From Cupriavidus lacunae (lineage in GTDB: Bacteria > Pseudomonadota > Gammaproteobacteria > Burkholderiales > Burkholderiaceae), in NCBI RefSeq assembly GCF_003353055.1, contig NZ_QKWJ01000011.1:62001-126000 (forward strand): a DNA stretch of 64,000 nucleotides. Direction: 5' to 3'. Within the stretch, counting starts at the first letter, position 1. Every line of letters starts with the position of its first letter. The position numbers and the translations under genes were made by a program. Of the stretch, positions 36,583 to 44,409 are shown piece by piece. Below the pieces are notes generated by a model. That model had not been told where the DNA came from. It did no database searches and saw nothing but the letters and a program-made list of their open reading frames with translations.

Positions 36583-37752
36583 ATGTCCAACCTGAAACAG
36601 GACATTAGCGTCAATGCGGCCGTCGCTGAGACGATGATCTCGCATCTGATGAACGAGACCACGGACCTGGCCGACCGCGACATCCACGTACCCGTCGAGC
36701 ATTTCGTGAGTCCGCTGCGCGCCCAGGCCGAGATTGACCTCATGAAGACGCTGCCGTTGCTGGTGGCGCACCGCAGCGAGCTGCCGAATCCCGGCGACTT
36801 CATCACCCGTGACGTCTTCGGCACGCCGCTGCTGCTCTCGCGCCAGAACGACGGCTCGGTGCAGGCCTTCCTCAATATGTGCAGCCACCGAGGCGGCCGC
36901 GTGGAAACGGGCGAATCCGGCAACCGGCGCGTGTTCACCTGCCGCTATCACGGCTGGTCGTACGACGCGAATGGCGGCGGGCTGCGGGTTGTCCCCTACC
37001 AGACGTCGTTCGACCCGATCAACTTCAGCACGCACGGTCTGGACCGGATCAAGACCGAGGAAGTACACGGCCTGATCTTCGTCGACTTCTCGAACAACCA
37101 GGCACGCCCTGTTGCCGACTACCTCGGACCCGAGGTGGAAGCGCAGATCGCGCCGTGGTACCTGGAGGATTCGACGATCCTGATCGAGAAGTCCTATACG
37201 CTCGACATCAACTGGAAGCTGCTGATGGACGGCGCCATCGATGTGCTCCATCCGCAATTCCTCCACCCGGGCGGCGTGGCCGAACTGGTCGAGACGAATG
37301 TCGGCGTGTTCCGCAGCTACGGGCGACACGGCCAGCACTTCAGCTCGCGCAAGAAGCTGCGGGAACTGGCGAAGAACGGCGACGCGAGAAACCTCGGCAC
37401 CAAGTACATCGCCTCCAACCTGGTCATCTATCCGAACACGATGATGATCGCGGCGCCGGAGCACGTCGAATTCTGGACCGTCTGGCCCACCGAGAATCCG
37501 GCGAAGGCCACCGTGCAGATCCGCTTCCTCGTGCGCAAGAACATCCTCACGCCCGAGATCGAGCGCCGCGTGCGCAAGAGCTGGGACATCCTGGAGAACG
37601 CCGCCTCGACCGAAGACTGGCCGATGGAGGAATGGATCCAGCAGAACGCCACGGCGCGCCCCACCGGCACCTTCCGGTATGGCCGCAGCGAGTTGTCGGC
37701 CCAGCACCTGCACCGCCAGCTTGCCCGCGATCTCGATGGCAAGGAACTCTGA
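36583..37752 (+). CDS. Rieske non-heme iron oxygenase, alpha subunit (RO3)
   Basis: 389 residues, and of a different subgroup from RO1 and RO2. Rieske ligands are C100, H102, C120 and H123 (CSHRGG and CRYHGW). The catalytic segment NWKLLMDGAIDVLHPQFLH gives bridging Asp 220 and iron ligands H223 and H228; the residue before the first His is Leu instead of the common Tyr. Start ATG at 36583 with AAGGAG. It leads the plus-strand operon RO3, CoA-transferase, ligase, SDR, RO4. Confidence 0.92.
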   Translation: MSNLKQDISVNAAVAETMISHLMNETTDLADRDIHVPVEHFVSPLRAQAEIDLMKTLPLLVAHRSELPNPGDFITRDVFGTPLLLSRQNDGSVQAFLNMCSHRGGRVETGESGNRRVFTCRYHGWSYDANGGGLRVVPYQTSFDPINFSTHGLDRIKTEEVHGLIFVDFSNNQARPVADYLGPEVEAQIAPWYLEDSTILIEKSYTLDINWKLLMDGAIDVLHPQFLHPGGVAELVETNVGVFRSYGRHGQHFSSRKKLRELAKNGDARNLGTKYIASNLVIYPNTMMIAAPEHVEFWTVWPTENPAKATVQIRFLVRKNILTPEIERRVRKSWDILENAASTEDWPMEEWIQQNATARPTGTFRYGRSELSAQHLHRQLARDLDGKEL

Positions 37753-37796
37753 GCGCCCCACCGGGCTTCACCACATCACGGCAAGACGGAGTCTTC

Positions 37797-39017
37797 ATGT
37801 CAGGATATGACTTTCTCAACGGCGTCCGCGTGCTCGAAGTCGCGCACCTGGGCCCTTCGAGCCTTGGCGGCTATCTGGCCGACATGGGCGCCGAGGTCAT
37901 CAAGATCGAAGGGGTCGATGGCGACCCCGTGCGCCACAGCAGTTCGCCGGCGATCGGCTCGCCCGACGGCGTCAGCTTCCTGCACCTGCGCTGGAATCGT
38001 GGCAAGAAGAGCGTCGGCCTGAGCCTCAAGAGCCCGGGCGGCGCGGAACTGTTCCGCAAGCTGGCGGCGAAGTCGGATGTCGTGATCGAAGGCATGCGGG
38101 CCGGCGTGCTGGACCGGCTGGGGTTGGGCTACGAGGACCTGCGCGCCGTTGCGCCGCACCTCGTGTTCTGTTCACTGTCCGGGCTGGGCCGCGACGGTCC
38201 CTACCACACGCTCGGCTCGCACGGGCCGTCCTTCGATGCCTTTGGCGCCCTGTCCTCCACCAACCCGCATTCGCTGACGGCAGCAGAACGCGAAACTTCC
38301 AACTTCGCGCCCGTCGGCATGCATGCGATGGGCCTCAACGCCGCGCTTGGAACGCTGGCCGCCGTGTTGCGGGCCAAGCGTACCGGCCACGGCGCGCTGA
38401 TCGAGGTCACGGGTGCCGAGTCAGCGGCCCACTGGCTTCCGGAAGGCGTCAACACGGTGCTCAATGAGGGCGTGCTGCATGAACGCCCTGGCTTCTACAA
38501 CAGCGCCGGTCGCATGGCGCTGTGGTCGCGCCTGTGCGCCTACGAGACGCGCGACGGCCAGAAGCTCTTCTTCCAGGGGATGTACGAGAAGTTCTGGCAA
38601 CGCTTCTGCGCGCTGGTCGACCGGCACGACCTGCAGGCCCGCTACGAGTCAGGCAAGGATCCCGCCGACGTCGACGAGGAGATCCACGGCGAACTCGCGA
38701 AAATCTTCCTGACGCGGGACTTCGACGACTGGATGCAGTGCTTCCTGGAACACGACATCCCCGGCGGTCCGGCCAACTCGCCACGGACGCTGGCCTCCGA
38801 CCCCCACTTCCTGGCGCGCCACAATACCTACGAGATGGAACATCCCGGCGTCGGCACCCTGACGCTGACGGGCACGCCGGTCAAGACGCCGGGCCAGCCG
38901 TTCGCGCCATCGGCCGCGCCGGCCCAGTGGGAACATACCGACGACGTGCTGGGGAACCTGCTGGGGATCGGCGCGGACGAGGTGAAGCGTCTGCGTCAGG
39001 CCAATACGGTCTTCTAG
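37797..39017 (+). CDS. CaiB/BaiF family CoA-transferase
   Basis: A 406-residue class III CoA-transferase. Visible are VRVLEVAHLGPSSLGGYLADMGAEVIKIE, the RNKGKKS-like NRGKKSVGLSL segment, DVVIEGMRAGVLDRLGLGY, and the C-terminal TGTPVKTPGQPF. The AMACR-type His motif is missing (SHGPSFDAFGAL stands in its place), so it should transfer CoA between acids rather than racemise. It probably activates an oxygenated acid by CoA exchange. Start ATG at 37797, 45 bases after RO3; a long frame reading upstream through RO3 in another phase is not coding. Confidence 0.88.
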   Translation: MSGYDFLNGVRVLEVAHLGPSSLGGYLADMGAEVIKIEGVDGDPVRHSSSPAIGSPDGVSFLHLRWNRGKKSVGLSLKSPGGAELFRKLAAKSDVVIEGMRAGVLDRLGLGYEDLRAVAPHLVFCSLSGLGRDGPYHTLGSHGPSFDAFGALSSTNPHSLTAAERETSNFAPVGMHAMGLNAALGTLAAVLRAKRTGHGALIEVTGAESAAHWLPEGVNTVLNEGVLHERPGFYNSAGRMALWSRLCAYETRDGQKLFFQGMYEKFWQRFCALVDRHDLQARYESGKDPADVDEEIHGELAKIFLTRDFDDWMQCFLEHDIPGGPANSPRTLASDPHFLARHNTYEMEHPGVGTLTLTGTPVKTPGQPFAPSAAPAQWEHTDDVLGNLLGIGADEVKRLRQANTVF

Positions 39018-39082
39018 CCACGCCACCCTCACGGGGTGAACTACGAACAACACGTCGTCATGGAACGACATGGAGGAGAGAC

Positions 39083-40621
39083 ATGAATCTGGCTCGCTAC
39101 GCCGACTACTGGGCGCGAATGCGCGGCGAATCGCTCGCGGCGGTCTTCAAGGAGCACCGGTTGTCCTGGGCCGACCTCAATACGCAGGCCAACGCAGTCG
39201 CCGCCGCCTTGCAGCAGGCGGGGATCGGCAAGGGCGATCGCGTCGGCTGCCTGCTGAACAACTGCATGGAATGGGTGGTCACGTTCGTGGCCGTGCTGCG
39301 GGCCGGTGCCATCCTGGTGCCGCTGAACCCGCGCTACGGCAACGGCGAGTTGTGCGAGATCGCCGCCCAGACCGACTGCACCGCCCTCGTGTCGGTTGCC
39401 GAGCACGTCGGCCGCATCAATCCGAAGGTGGCTGGCCGCGTGGCTGACAGCGGCGACATCCACATCTTCCCCATGAAGAGCGACGCGGCGCCCATTTCAC
39501 TGCGCGAGGCCGTCGCGGCCGGTGGCATTCCGGTGCCGGTCGAAACGGCTGCCGACGATGTCGCCGTCATCACCTTCACGTCCGGCTCCACGGGACTGCC
39601 GAAGGGCGCGATGCTGACCCACCGCTCCATCGAGGCGCACGCGTCGAGCGTGTTCAAGGTATTCGGCTGGACCAACGACGAACGCGTGCTGCTGCTCGCG
39701 CCGTTCGCGTTCACGGGCGGACTCATTTGCGTCTACACCCCGGCCTACATCATCGGCGGCGCCATCTTCATCGAGGAAACCCTCGACGCCGAGCGCGCCC
39801 TGGCCATCATCTCGCAGGAGAAGATCACCGGCCTGACGGGCGTGCCTATCCTGTGGGAGCGCATGGCCGCCTCGCCGGATTTCGCCGCCGCCAACCTCGG
39901 CTCGCTGAAGACCGCAACCACGGGCGGCGCCCCGGTCGCCGAGGCCTTGCTGAAGCAGTACACCGACAAGGGCGTCTGCGTGCGCCAGACGTACGGCTGC
40001 ACCGAGGCCGGCGGCTGGATCGCCGTGCCCAATCCGCGCGACGCGATCGCCAAGCCTTGGTCGTGCGGCTGGGCCAGTCCGACGCTGGAGTATCGCGTGG
40101 TCGACGCCAACGGCCGCGCCTGCGCCGTCGGCGAAGCGGGCGAAATCCTGCTGCGCGGCGAGCAGATGTTCCGCGGCTACTGGGCCAATCCCGAGGCAAC
40201 CGCCGAGGCGTGGACCAATGGCTGGTATCGCACCGGCGACCTGGGCAAGCTCGACGAAGCGGGCTGCCTCCAGATCGCGGACCGCAAGAAGAACATGGTG
40301 ATCTCGGGCGGCGTGAACGTCTATCCCGCCGAGGTCGAGCGTGCGATGAGCGGGCTGGACGGCGTCGCAGAGGTGGTCGCCTTCGGCATGCCCGATGCGA
40401 CCTGGGGCGAGCGGGTGGTGGCCGTCGTCCACGGACAGGAAGTACTGGATCCCCAGAGCATCCTGAAGGCCTGCCGGACCGCGCTGGGCGCATACAAGAC
40501 GCCAAAGGAGATCATCATCAGCAGCAAGCCCCTGCCGCGCACGAGCACCGGGAAGGTCCCGCGCAACAACCTGCCCCAATTCTATGAAACGCTGCACGGA
40601 GAGACCCGTGCCGTCGCCTGA
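39083..40621 (+). CDS. AMP-forming acyl-CoA synthetase (ANL superfamily)
   Basis: A 512-residue ligase starting at the ATG at 39083, preceded by GGAGGAGAG. Motifs are TFTSGSTGLPKGAM, QTYGCTEAGG, YWANPEATA, YRTGDLGKLDEAG, DRKKNMVISGGVNVYPAEVE, and the C-terminal Lys in RTSTGKVPRNNL. It belongs to the medium-chain/aromatic acid branch. It lies between the CoA-transferase and the SDR in the RO3 operon. Substrate unknown. Confidence 0.9.
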   Translation: MNLARYADYWARMRGESLAAVFKEHRLSWADLNTQANAVAAALQQAGIGKGDRVGCLLNNCMEWVVTFVAVLRAGAILVPLNPRYGNGELCEIAAQTDCTALVSVAEHVGRINPKVAGRVADSGDIHIFPMKSDAAPISLREAVAAGGIPVPVETAADDVAVITFTSGSTGLPKGAMLTHRSIEAHASSVFKVFGWTNDERVLLLAPFAFTGGLICVYTPAYIIGGAIFIEETLDAERALAIISQEKITGLTGVPILWERMAASPDFAAANLGSLKTATTGGAPVAEALLKQYTDKGVCVRQTYGCTEAGGWIAVPNPRDAIAKPWSCGWASPTLEYRVVDANGRACAVGEAGEILLRGEQMFRGYWANPEATAEAWTNGWYRTGDLGKLDEAGCLQIADRKKNMVISGGVNVYPAEVERAMSGLDGVAEVVAFGMPDATWGERVVAVVHGQEVLDPQSILKACRTALGAYKTPKEIIISSKPLPRTSTGKVPRNNLPQFYETLHGETRAVA

Positions 40622-40645
40622 CCTCCACCGTATCGGGAATCGACC

Positions 40646-41413
40646 ATGAGACTGAAGGACAAGGTCGCCATCGTGACCGGCGCCAGTTCCGGGCTGGGAC
40701 AGGCGATGGCGCTGCGCTTCGCGCGTGAAGGCGCCCGGGTGCTGGCCGTGGCCCGGCGCGCCGACAAGCTCGAGGAGATCGCCGCCAGGGCAGCCGACTA
40801 TCCGGGGGGCGTGGTGCCCTTCCGGGGCGACATGCGAGACAAGGACGACATCCGCCGGATGGTGGCGGTCGCCGTGGAACGCTTCGGCAGGCTCGACGTG
40901 CTGGTGAACAACGCCGGCATCAACGACGATTTTTCTGCCGTCGCCGACATGAAAGAGGAACTCTGGCACGACGTCTTCGCCCTCAACCTCGACGCGGCGT
41001 TCCTCGCCTGCAAGTTCGCCGTCCCGCACCTGATCGAACGCCGCGGCAACATCATCAACATCGCCTCCATTGGCGGCACCGAGTACGGCCGCTCCGGCGT
41101 GGCGTACACCGCCTCCAAGCATGCGCTTGTCGCGATGACCAAGCACACGGCCTTCAACTACGCCCCCACCGGCCTGCGCTGCAACGTGATCTGCCCCGGC
41201 CCCGTGGAAACGCCCATGGTCCAGGCGGCGATGGAGCAGGCCGCCAGCATGAACCGCGACGGTGCCCGGCGCGCCAACTCAGGCATGAAGAACCTTGTCC
41301 GCATCGGCGAGCCGGAGGAGATCTCGAACATCGCCTGCTTCCTCGCGTCCGACGAGGCCAGCCTGCTCAACGGCGCGGTTGTCGTGGCCGATGCCGGGTG
41401 GACGTCGTACTGA
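40646..41413 (+). CDS. Short-chain dehydrogenase/reductase
   Basis: A 255-residue classical SDR: TGASSGLGQAMAL near residue 13, NNAGIND, IINIASIGG with YTASKHALV (catalytic Ser, Tyr and Lys), PGPVETPM, and EEISNIACFLASDEASLLNG with the ADAGWTSY end. It probably oxidises a hydroxyl installed by a Rieske enzyme or a dihydrodiol or hydroxyacyl-CoA. It starts 25 bases after the ligase stop. Confidence 0.9.
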   Translation: MRLKDKVAIVTGASSGLGQAMALRFAREGARVLAVARRADKLEEIAARAADYPGGVVPFRGDMRDKDDIRRMVAVAVERFGRLDVLVNNAGINDDFSAVADMKEELWHDVFALNLDAAFLACKFAVPHLIERRGNIINIASIGGTEYGRSGVAYTASKHALVAMTKHTAFNYAPTGLRCNVICPGPVETPMVQAAMEQAASMNRDGARRANSGMKNLVRIGEPEEISNIACFLASDEASLLNGAVVVADAGWTSY

Positions 41414-41562
41414 GCGACGGCTCCGGCTTTTTCCTGCAATACCCGAAGGCGCAGCCGCGCCTTCGTCCTCTCCCGCAACACCAGGCGCCCCGCGCCCCGG
41501 CCATCGGAGCGATGCCCGGGTTCCTCATCCACGGCGCCATCCCCACACCCGAGGAGCCAAGC

Positions 41563-42714
41563 ATGTATTTCAGTCCCGAACGGAACCAGTGGTTCACCGA
41601 GCGGCTTTTCGCCCACGTGCGCGCGGGCACCACCGACCAAGCGGCGGGCATGATGGAGTACGACCTGTCCATGTATGCCGATCCGAATATTGCCCGACAG
41701 GAACGCGAGCGCATCTTCCGCCGCCTCCCGATGATGACCCTGCTGAGCTCGCAGCTACCGGAGGCCGGCGACTTCGTGACGGTGCGGCTGAACGAGACCA
41801 ACGTGCTCGTGACGCGACAGCCGGATGGCAGCGTGATGGCCTTCGTCAACGCCTGCCGGCACCGTGGTGCCACCGTCGTCACGCAGGAGAGCGGCAAGCG
41901 CCGCCTGTTCAGTTGCCCGTATCACGGCTGGAGTTATGCCCCCGACGGGAAGCTGAAGGCGATCTCCTTTCGCGAGACCTTCGGCCAGCTCGATGCGCCG
42001 CGTGATCTCGTCAGGCTTCCGGTGGAGGAGCGCCACGGCTTCATCTGGATCGTGGAAGACCCAGCCGGCAGCATCGACATTGCCGCGCATCTCGGTCCCG
42101 GCATGGACCGGCTGCTCGCCGACTACCACCTGGAGCAGTTCTTCTGCTACCGCACGCACGAGCTGGAATTCCCACAGAACTGGAAAGTGATGCTGGAGGG
42201 CGTGCTCGACGGCTACCATGTGTCGTTCGTGCACGGCGACACGATCAAGCCGTACTTCTACCTCAACATGATGGTGATCGACGACTTTGGGCATCACCAC
42301 GTCACGGGCACCCCGCGCCGCACAATCGACACCATTCTTGACCAGCCGCCCGGCAGCAAGCCGCTGGACGATTACGCGGTCTTCGGCAACCTGGTGTCGC
42401 CCAACACGACCTTCGTGCTCCATCCGCACCACATCGAGCACTGGACGCTCTATCAGGACACGAAGGACCCGGGCCGGTGCCGCGTCCAGCTACGCATCCT
42501 GACCCGCACCCGCGGGCACGACGAGCGGGGCGAGGCGATCATGGCGAAGAACTGGAGGATTGCCGAAGCCGCGATCGTCAACGAGGATGTACCGGTGGGC
42601 AACAGCATCCAGTCCTCGGCGGGCCATCCTTTCGGCAGCCCGGTGCTCCTTGGCCTCAACGAAGTGGGCAACCAGGTGTTCCATCGGGCCTGGCGCCACT
42701 ATATGGGTGTGTGA
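41563..42714 (+). CDS. Rieske non-heme iron oxygenase, alpha subunit (RO4)
   Basis: 383 residues from the ATG at 41563, which has GAGGAG upstream. Rieske ligands C98, H100, C118 and H121 (CRHRGA and CPYHGW). The catalytic segment NWKVMLEGVLDGYHVSFVH gives bridging Asp 216 and ligands H219 and H224. The later NEDVPVGNSIQSSA holds the third ligand. Its catalytic block is the most canonical of the four. It ends the RO3 operon and converges on the ferredoxin gene across a hairpin. It is expected to take electrons from that ferredoxin. Confidence 0.92.
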   Translation: MYFSPERNQWFTERLFAHVRAGTTDQAAGMMEYDLSMYADPNIARQERERIFRRLPMMTLLSSQLPEAGDFVTVRLNETNVLVTRQPDGSVMAFVNACRHRGATVVTQESGKRRLFSCPYHGWSYAPDGKLKAISFRETFGQLDAPRDLVRLPVEERHGFIWIVEDPAGSIDIAAHLGPGMDRLLADYHLEQFFCYRTHELEFPQNWKVMLEGVLDGYHVSFVHGDTIKPYFYLNMMVIDDFGHHHVTGTPRRTIDTILDQPPGSKPLDDYAVFGNLVSPNTTFVLHPHHIEHWTLYQDTKDPGRCRVQLRILTRTRGHDERGEAIMAKNWRIAEAAIVNEDVPVGNSIQSSAGHPFGSPVLLGLNEVGNQVFHRAWRHYMGV

Positions 42715-42735
42715 GACGCCCTTGAGCGCCCTGAG

Positions 42736-42767
42736 GTGCGACGGCAGGCGCGCTGCCGCCGTCGCAC
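42736..42767. terminator. Bidirectional hairpin between convergent RO4 and ferredoxin genes
   Basis: A ten-base perfect stem, GTGCGACGGC with GCCGTCGCAC, extended by three pairs past one bulge. It fills the 60-base gap between two converging operons. The position and strength suit a terminator read from both sides, though there is no T run. Confidence 0.6.
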
Positions 42768-42775
42768 TGGCTGGT

Positions 42776-43096
42776 TCAGTACTGCGAGACCGGCAGGCGG
42801 ACCACCAGCCCGTCGAGCGCCTCCGTCACCTTGACCTGGCAGCCGAGCCGGCTGTTCGGCGCAGGGTCCACCACGCATTCGAGCATGTCCTTCTCCATGG
42901 AACTGGCCGGTCCCACCTTGTCGATCCACGCGTCGTCAATGTAGCAATGGCAGGTGGCGCAGGCGCCGGTTCCGCCGCACTCGCCAATGATGCCCGTGAC
43001 CCCGTGATTGACGGCCTCCTGCATCAGGCTCAGGCCCGGCTTGGCCGCCACCTGCGTGGCCGTGCTGTCGTGGGCAATGAAAGTAATCGAGGGCAT
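42776..43096 (-). CDS. [2Fe-2S] ferredoxin, adrenodoxin type
   Basis: 106 residues with the adrenodoxin/putidaredoxin cluster pattern C40-x5-C46-x2-C49 (CGGTGACATCH) and C86 in RLGCQV. It carries single electrons from the reductase encoded just upstream to the oxygenases. It is the last gene of the 13-kb operon that begins with DUF1302 and the only ferredoxin gene in the window, so it probably serves all four Rieske proteins. Confidence 0.93.
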   Translation of the reverse strand: MPSITFIAHDSTATQVAAKPGLSLMQEAVNHGVTGIIGECGGTGACATCHCYIDDAWIDKVGPASSMEKDMLECVVDPAPNSRLGCQVKVTEALDGLVVRLPVSQY

Positions 43097-43147
43097 GAAA
43101 TATCCTGTTTCGGTCCTGTTTCTTCTGTTCTCGCTGCCGTGGTGGCC

Positions 43148-44368
43148 TCAGAAGCAGTCCTTGATGTCGATCGATTCGTCGGCAATGCGCGCCATGTCGG
43201 CCGAGCGGCCTTCCGCCAGGAAGCGCTTCGTCACCATGAATTCCTTCGCGCGGTTGATGCAGTCGGCCGCGATCAGCCTGCCTTCCCGGAAATAGAAGGC
43301 GGAGAAGCTCCGGCCTTCGCTGGCGCTGCCGCGCAGCACGACCTGGTCGTAGCCCGTGCACAGACCTGCGATCTGAAGCTTGAGTTCGTACTGGTCGGAC
43401 CAGAACCACGGCAACGCGCGGTAGGGCAAGCCTTTGCCGCACAGGGCCAGGGCGGCGGTGCGCGCTTGGTCCGTGGCGTTCTGGACGGATTCCAGCCGCA
43501 GCCGGCGGCCGTAGATGGGGTTGTGGTGGTTGCTGCAATCGCCTACGGCGAAGATGTCGCGATCGCTGGTCGTGCCGAATTCGTCGACGAGGATGCCGTC
43601 GTCGACCCGCAATCCGGCCGCCTCGGCCAGTTCCGTGACCGGCACCACGCCGACACCGATGATGACCGCATCGGCGGGAATAGTCCGGCCGTCGCGGAGG
43701 CGCACGGCCTGCACGGCTTTGACACCCTCGATACCGGCCACCACGGCTTGCGTGACGATCTCGACGCCCTCCTCCGCATGCACGCGGGCATAGAAAGCCG
43801 ACACCTCCGGCGCCGTCACCCGCTGCAGCAGGCGCGGCATGGCCTCCAGCACCGTCACCTGCATGCCCGCGGTGCGCAGCGACGCCGCCGCCTCCAGGCC
43901 GATATAGCCGCCGCCGATCATCACGACGCGCTTGCCCGCGCCGATGGACTGCCGGATACCGCCCACATCCCCGACGGTCCGCAGGCAGTACACGCCGGGC
44001 AAGGACGCCCCCGGCACGTCCAGCTTGCGGGCGCGCGCGCCGGTCGCCAGCACGAGCTTGTCCCAGGACAGGCTCGTGCCGTCATCCAATTCCACGCGCT
44101 TGCGGCCGCGATCCAGCGAGGCGACCCGCACCCCCAGGACGGTCTCGACCCGGTTCTGCACATAGAACGCCTCCGACCGGATCAGCAACTCGTCGCGGGA
44201 CTTGTCGCCGCACAGGAAGCCCTTCGACAGAGGCGGCCGGTGGTAAGGCAGGATCGGCTCATCGCTGACGAGCGTGATCGCGCCGCTCCAGCCTTCCTGT
44301 CGCAGGCTCGCCACCATCTGCGCCGCGGCGTGACCGCCGCCGACGACTACGCAATGATCTCCACTCAT
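43148..44368 (-). CDS. NAD(P)H-dependent ferredoxin reductase (FAD, putidaredoxin-reductase type)
   Basis: A 406-residue flavoprotein. The first dinucleotide motif VVGGGHAAAQ is at 8-17, the second (VVMIGGGYIGLEAAASL) is near residue 150, and the FAD-binding segment DIFAVGDCSNHHNP and C-terminal reductase domain (WFWSDQYELKLQIAG) follow. The start at 44368 is chosen because the reductase fold begins here; the longer open frame covers the neighbouring gene in another phase. It passes electrons from NAD(P)H to the ferredoxin 51 bases downstream. Confidence 0.93.
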   Translation of the reverse strand: MSGDHCVVVGGGHAAAQMVASLRQEGWSGAITLVSDEPILPYHRPPLSKGFLCGDKSRDELLIRSEAFYVQNRVETVLGVRVASLDRGRKRVELDDGTSLSWDKLVLATGARARKLDVPGASLPGVYCLRTVGDVGGIRQSIGAGKRVVMIGGGYIGLEAAASLRTAGMQVTVLEAMPRLLQRVTAPEVSAFYARVHAEEGVEIVTQAVVAGIEGVKAVQAVRLRDGRTIPADAVIIGVGVVPVTELAEAAGLRVDDGILVDEFGTTSDRDIFAVGDCSNHHNPIYGRRLRLESVQNATDQARTAALALCGKGLPYRALPWFWSDQYELKLQIAGLCTGYDQVVLRGSASEGRSFSAFYFREGRLIAADCINRAKEFMVTKRFLAEGRSADMARIADESIDIKDCF

Positions 44369-44409
44369 GTTCCGTGCCTCGTATTTTTTCTCTGTGCTGC
44401 TGTCCGGGC

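Noticed and set aside
36879..37796. Long upstream extension of the CoA-transferase frame
   Set aside because: It overlaps RO3 in another phase and looks like a GC shadow. The family start is at the ATG at 37797.
31471..42714. Classical steroid ring-degradation (Kst/Hsa) cluster
   Set aside because: No ketosteroid dehydrogenase, HsaC-type extradiol dioxygenase or KshB is present. Rieske proteins alone do not support that assignment.
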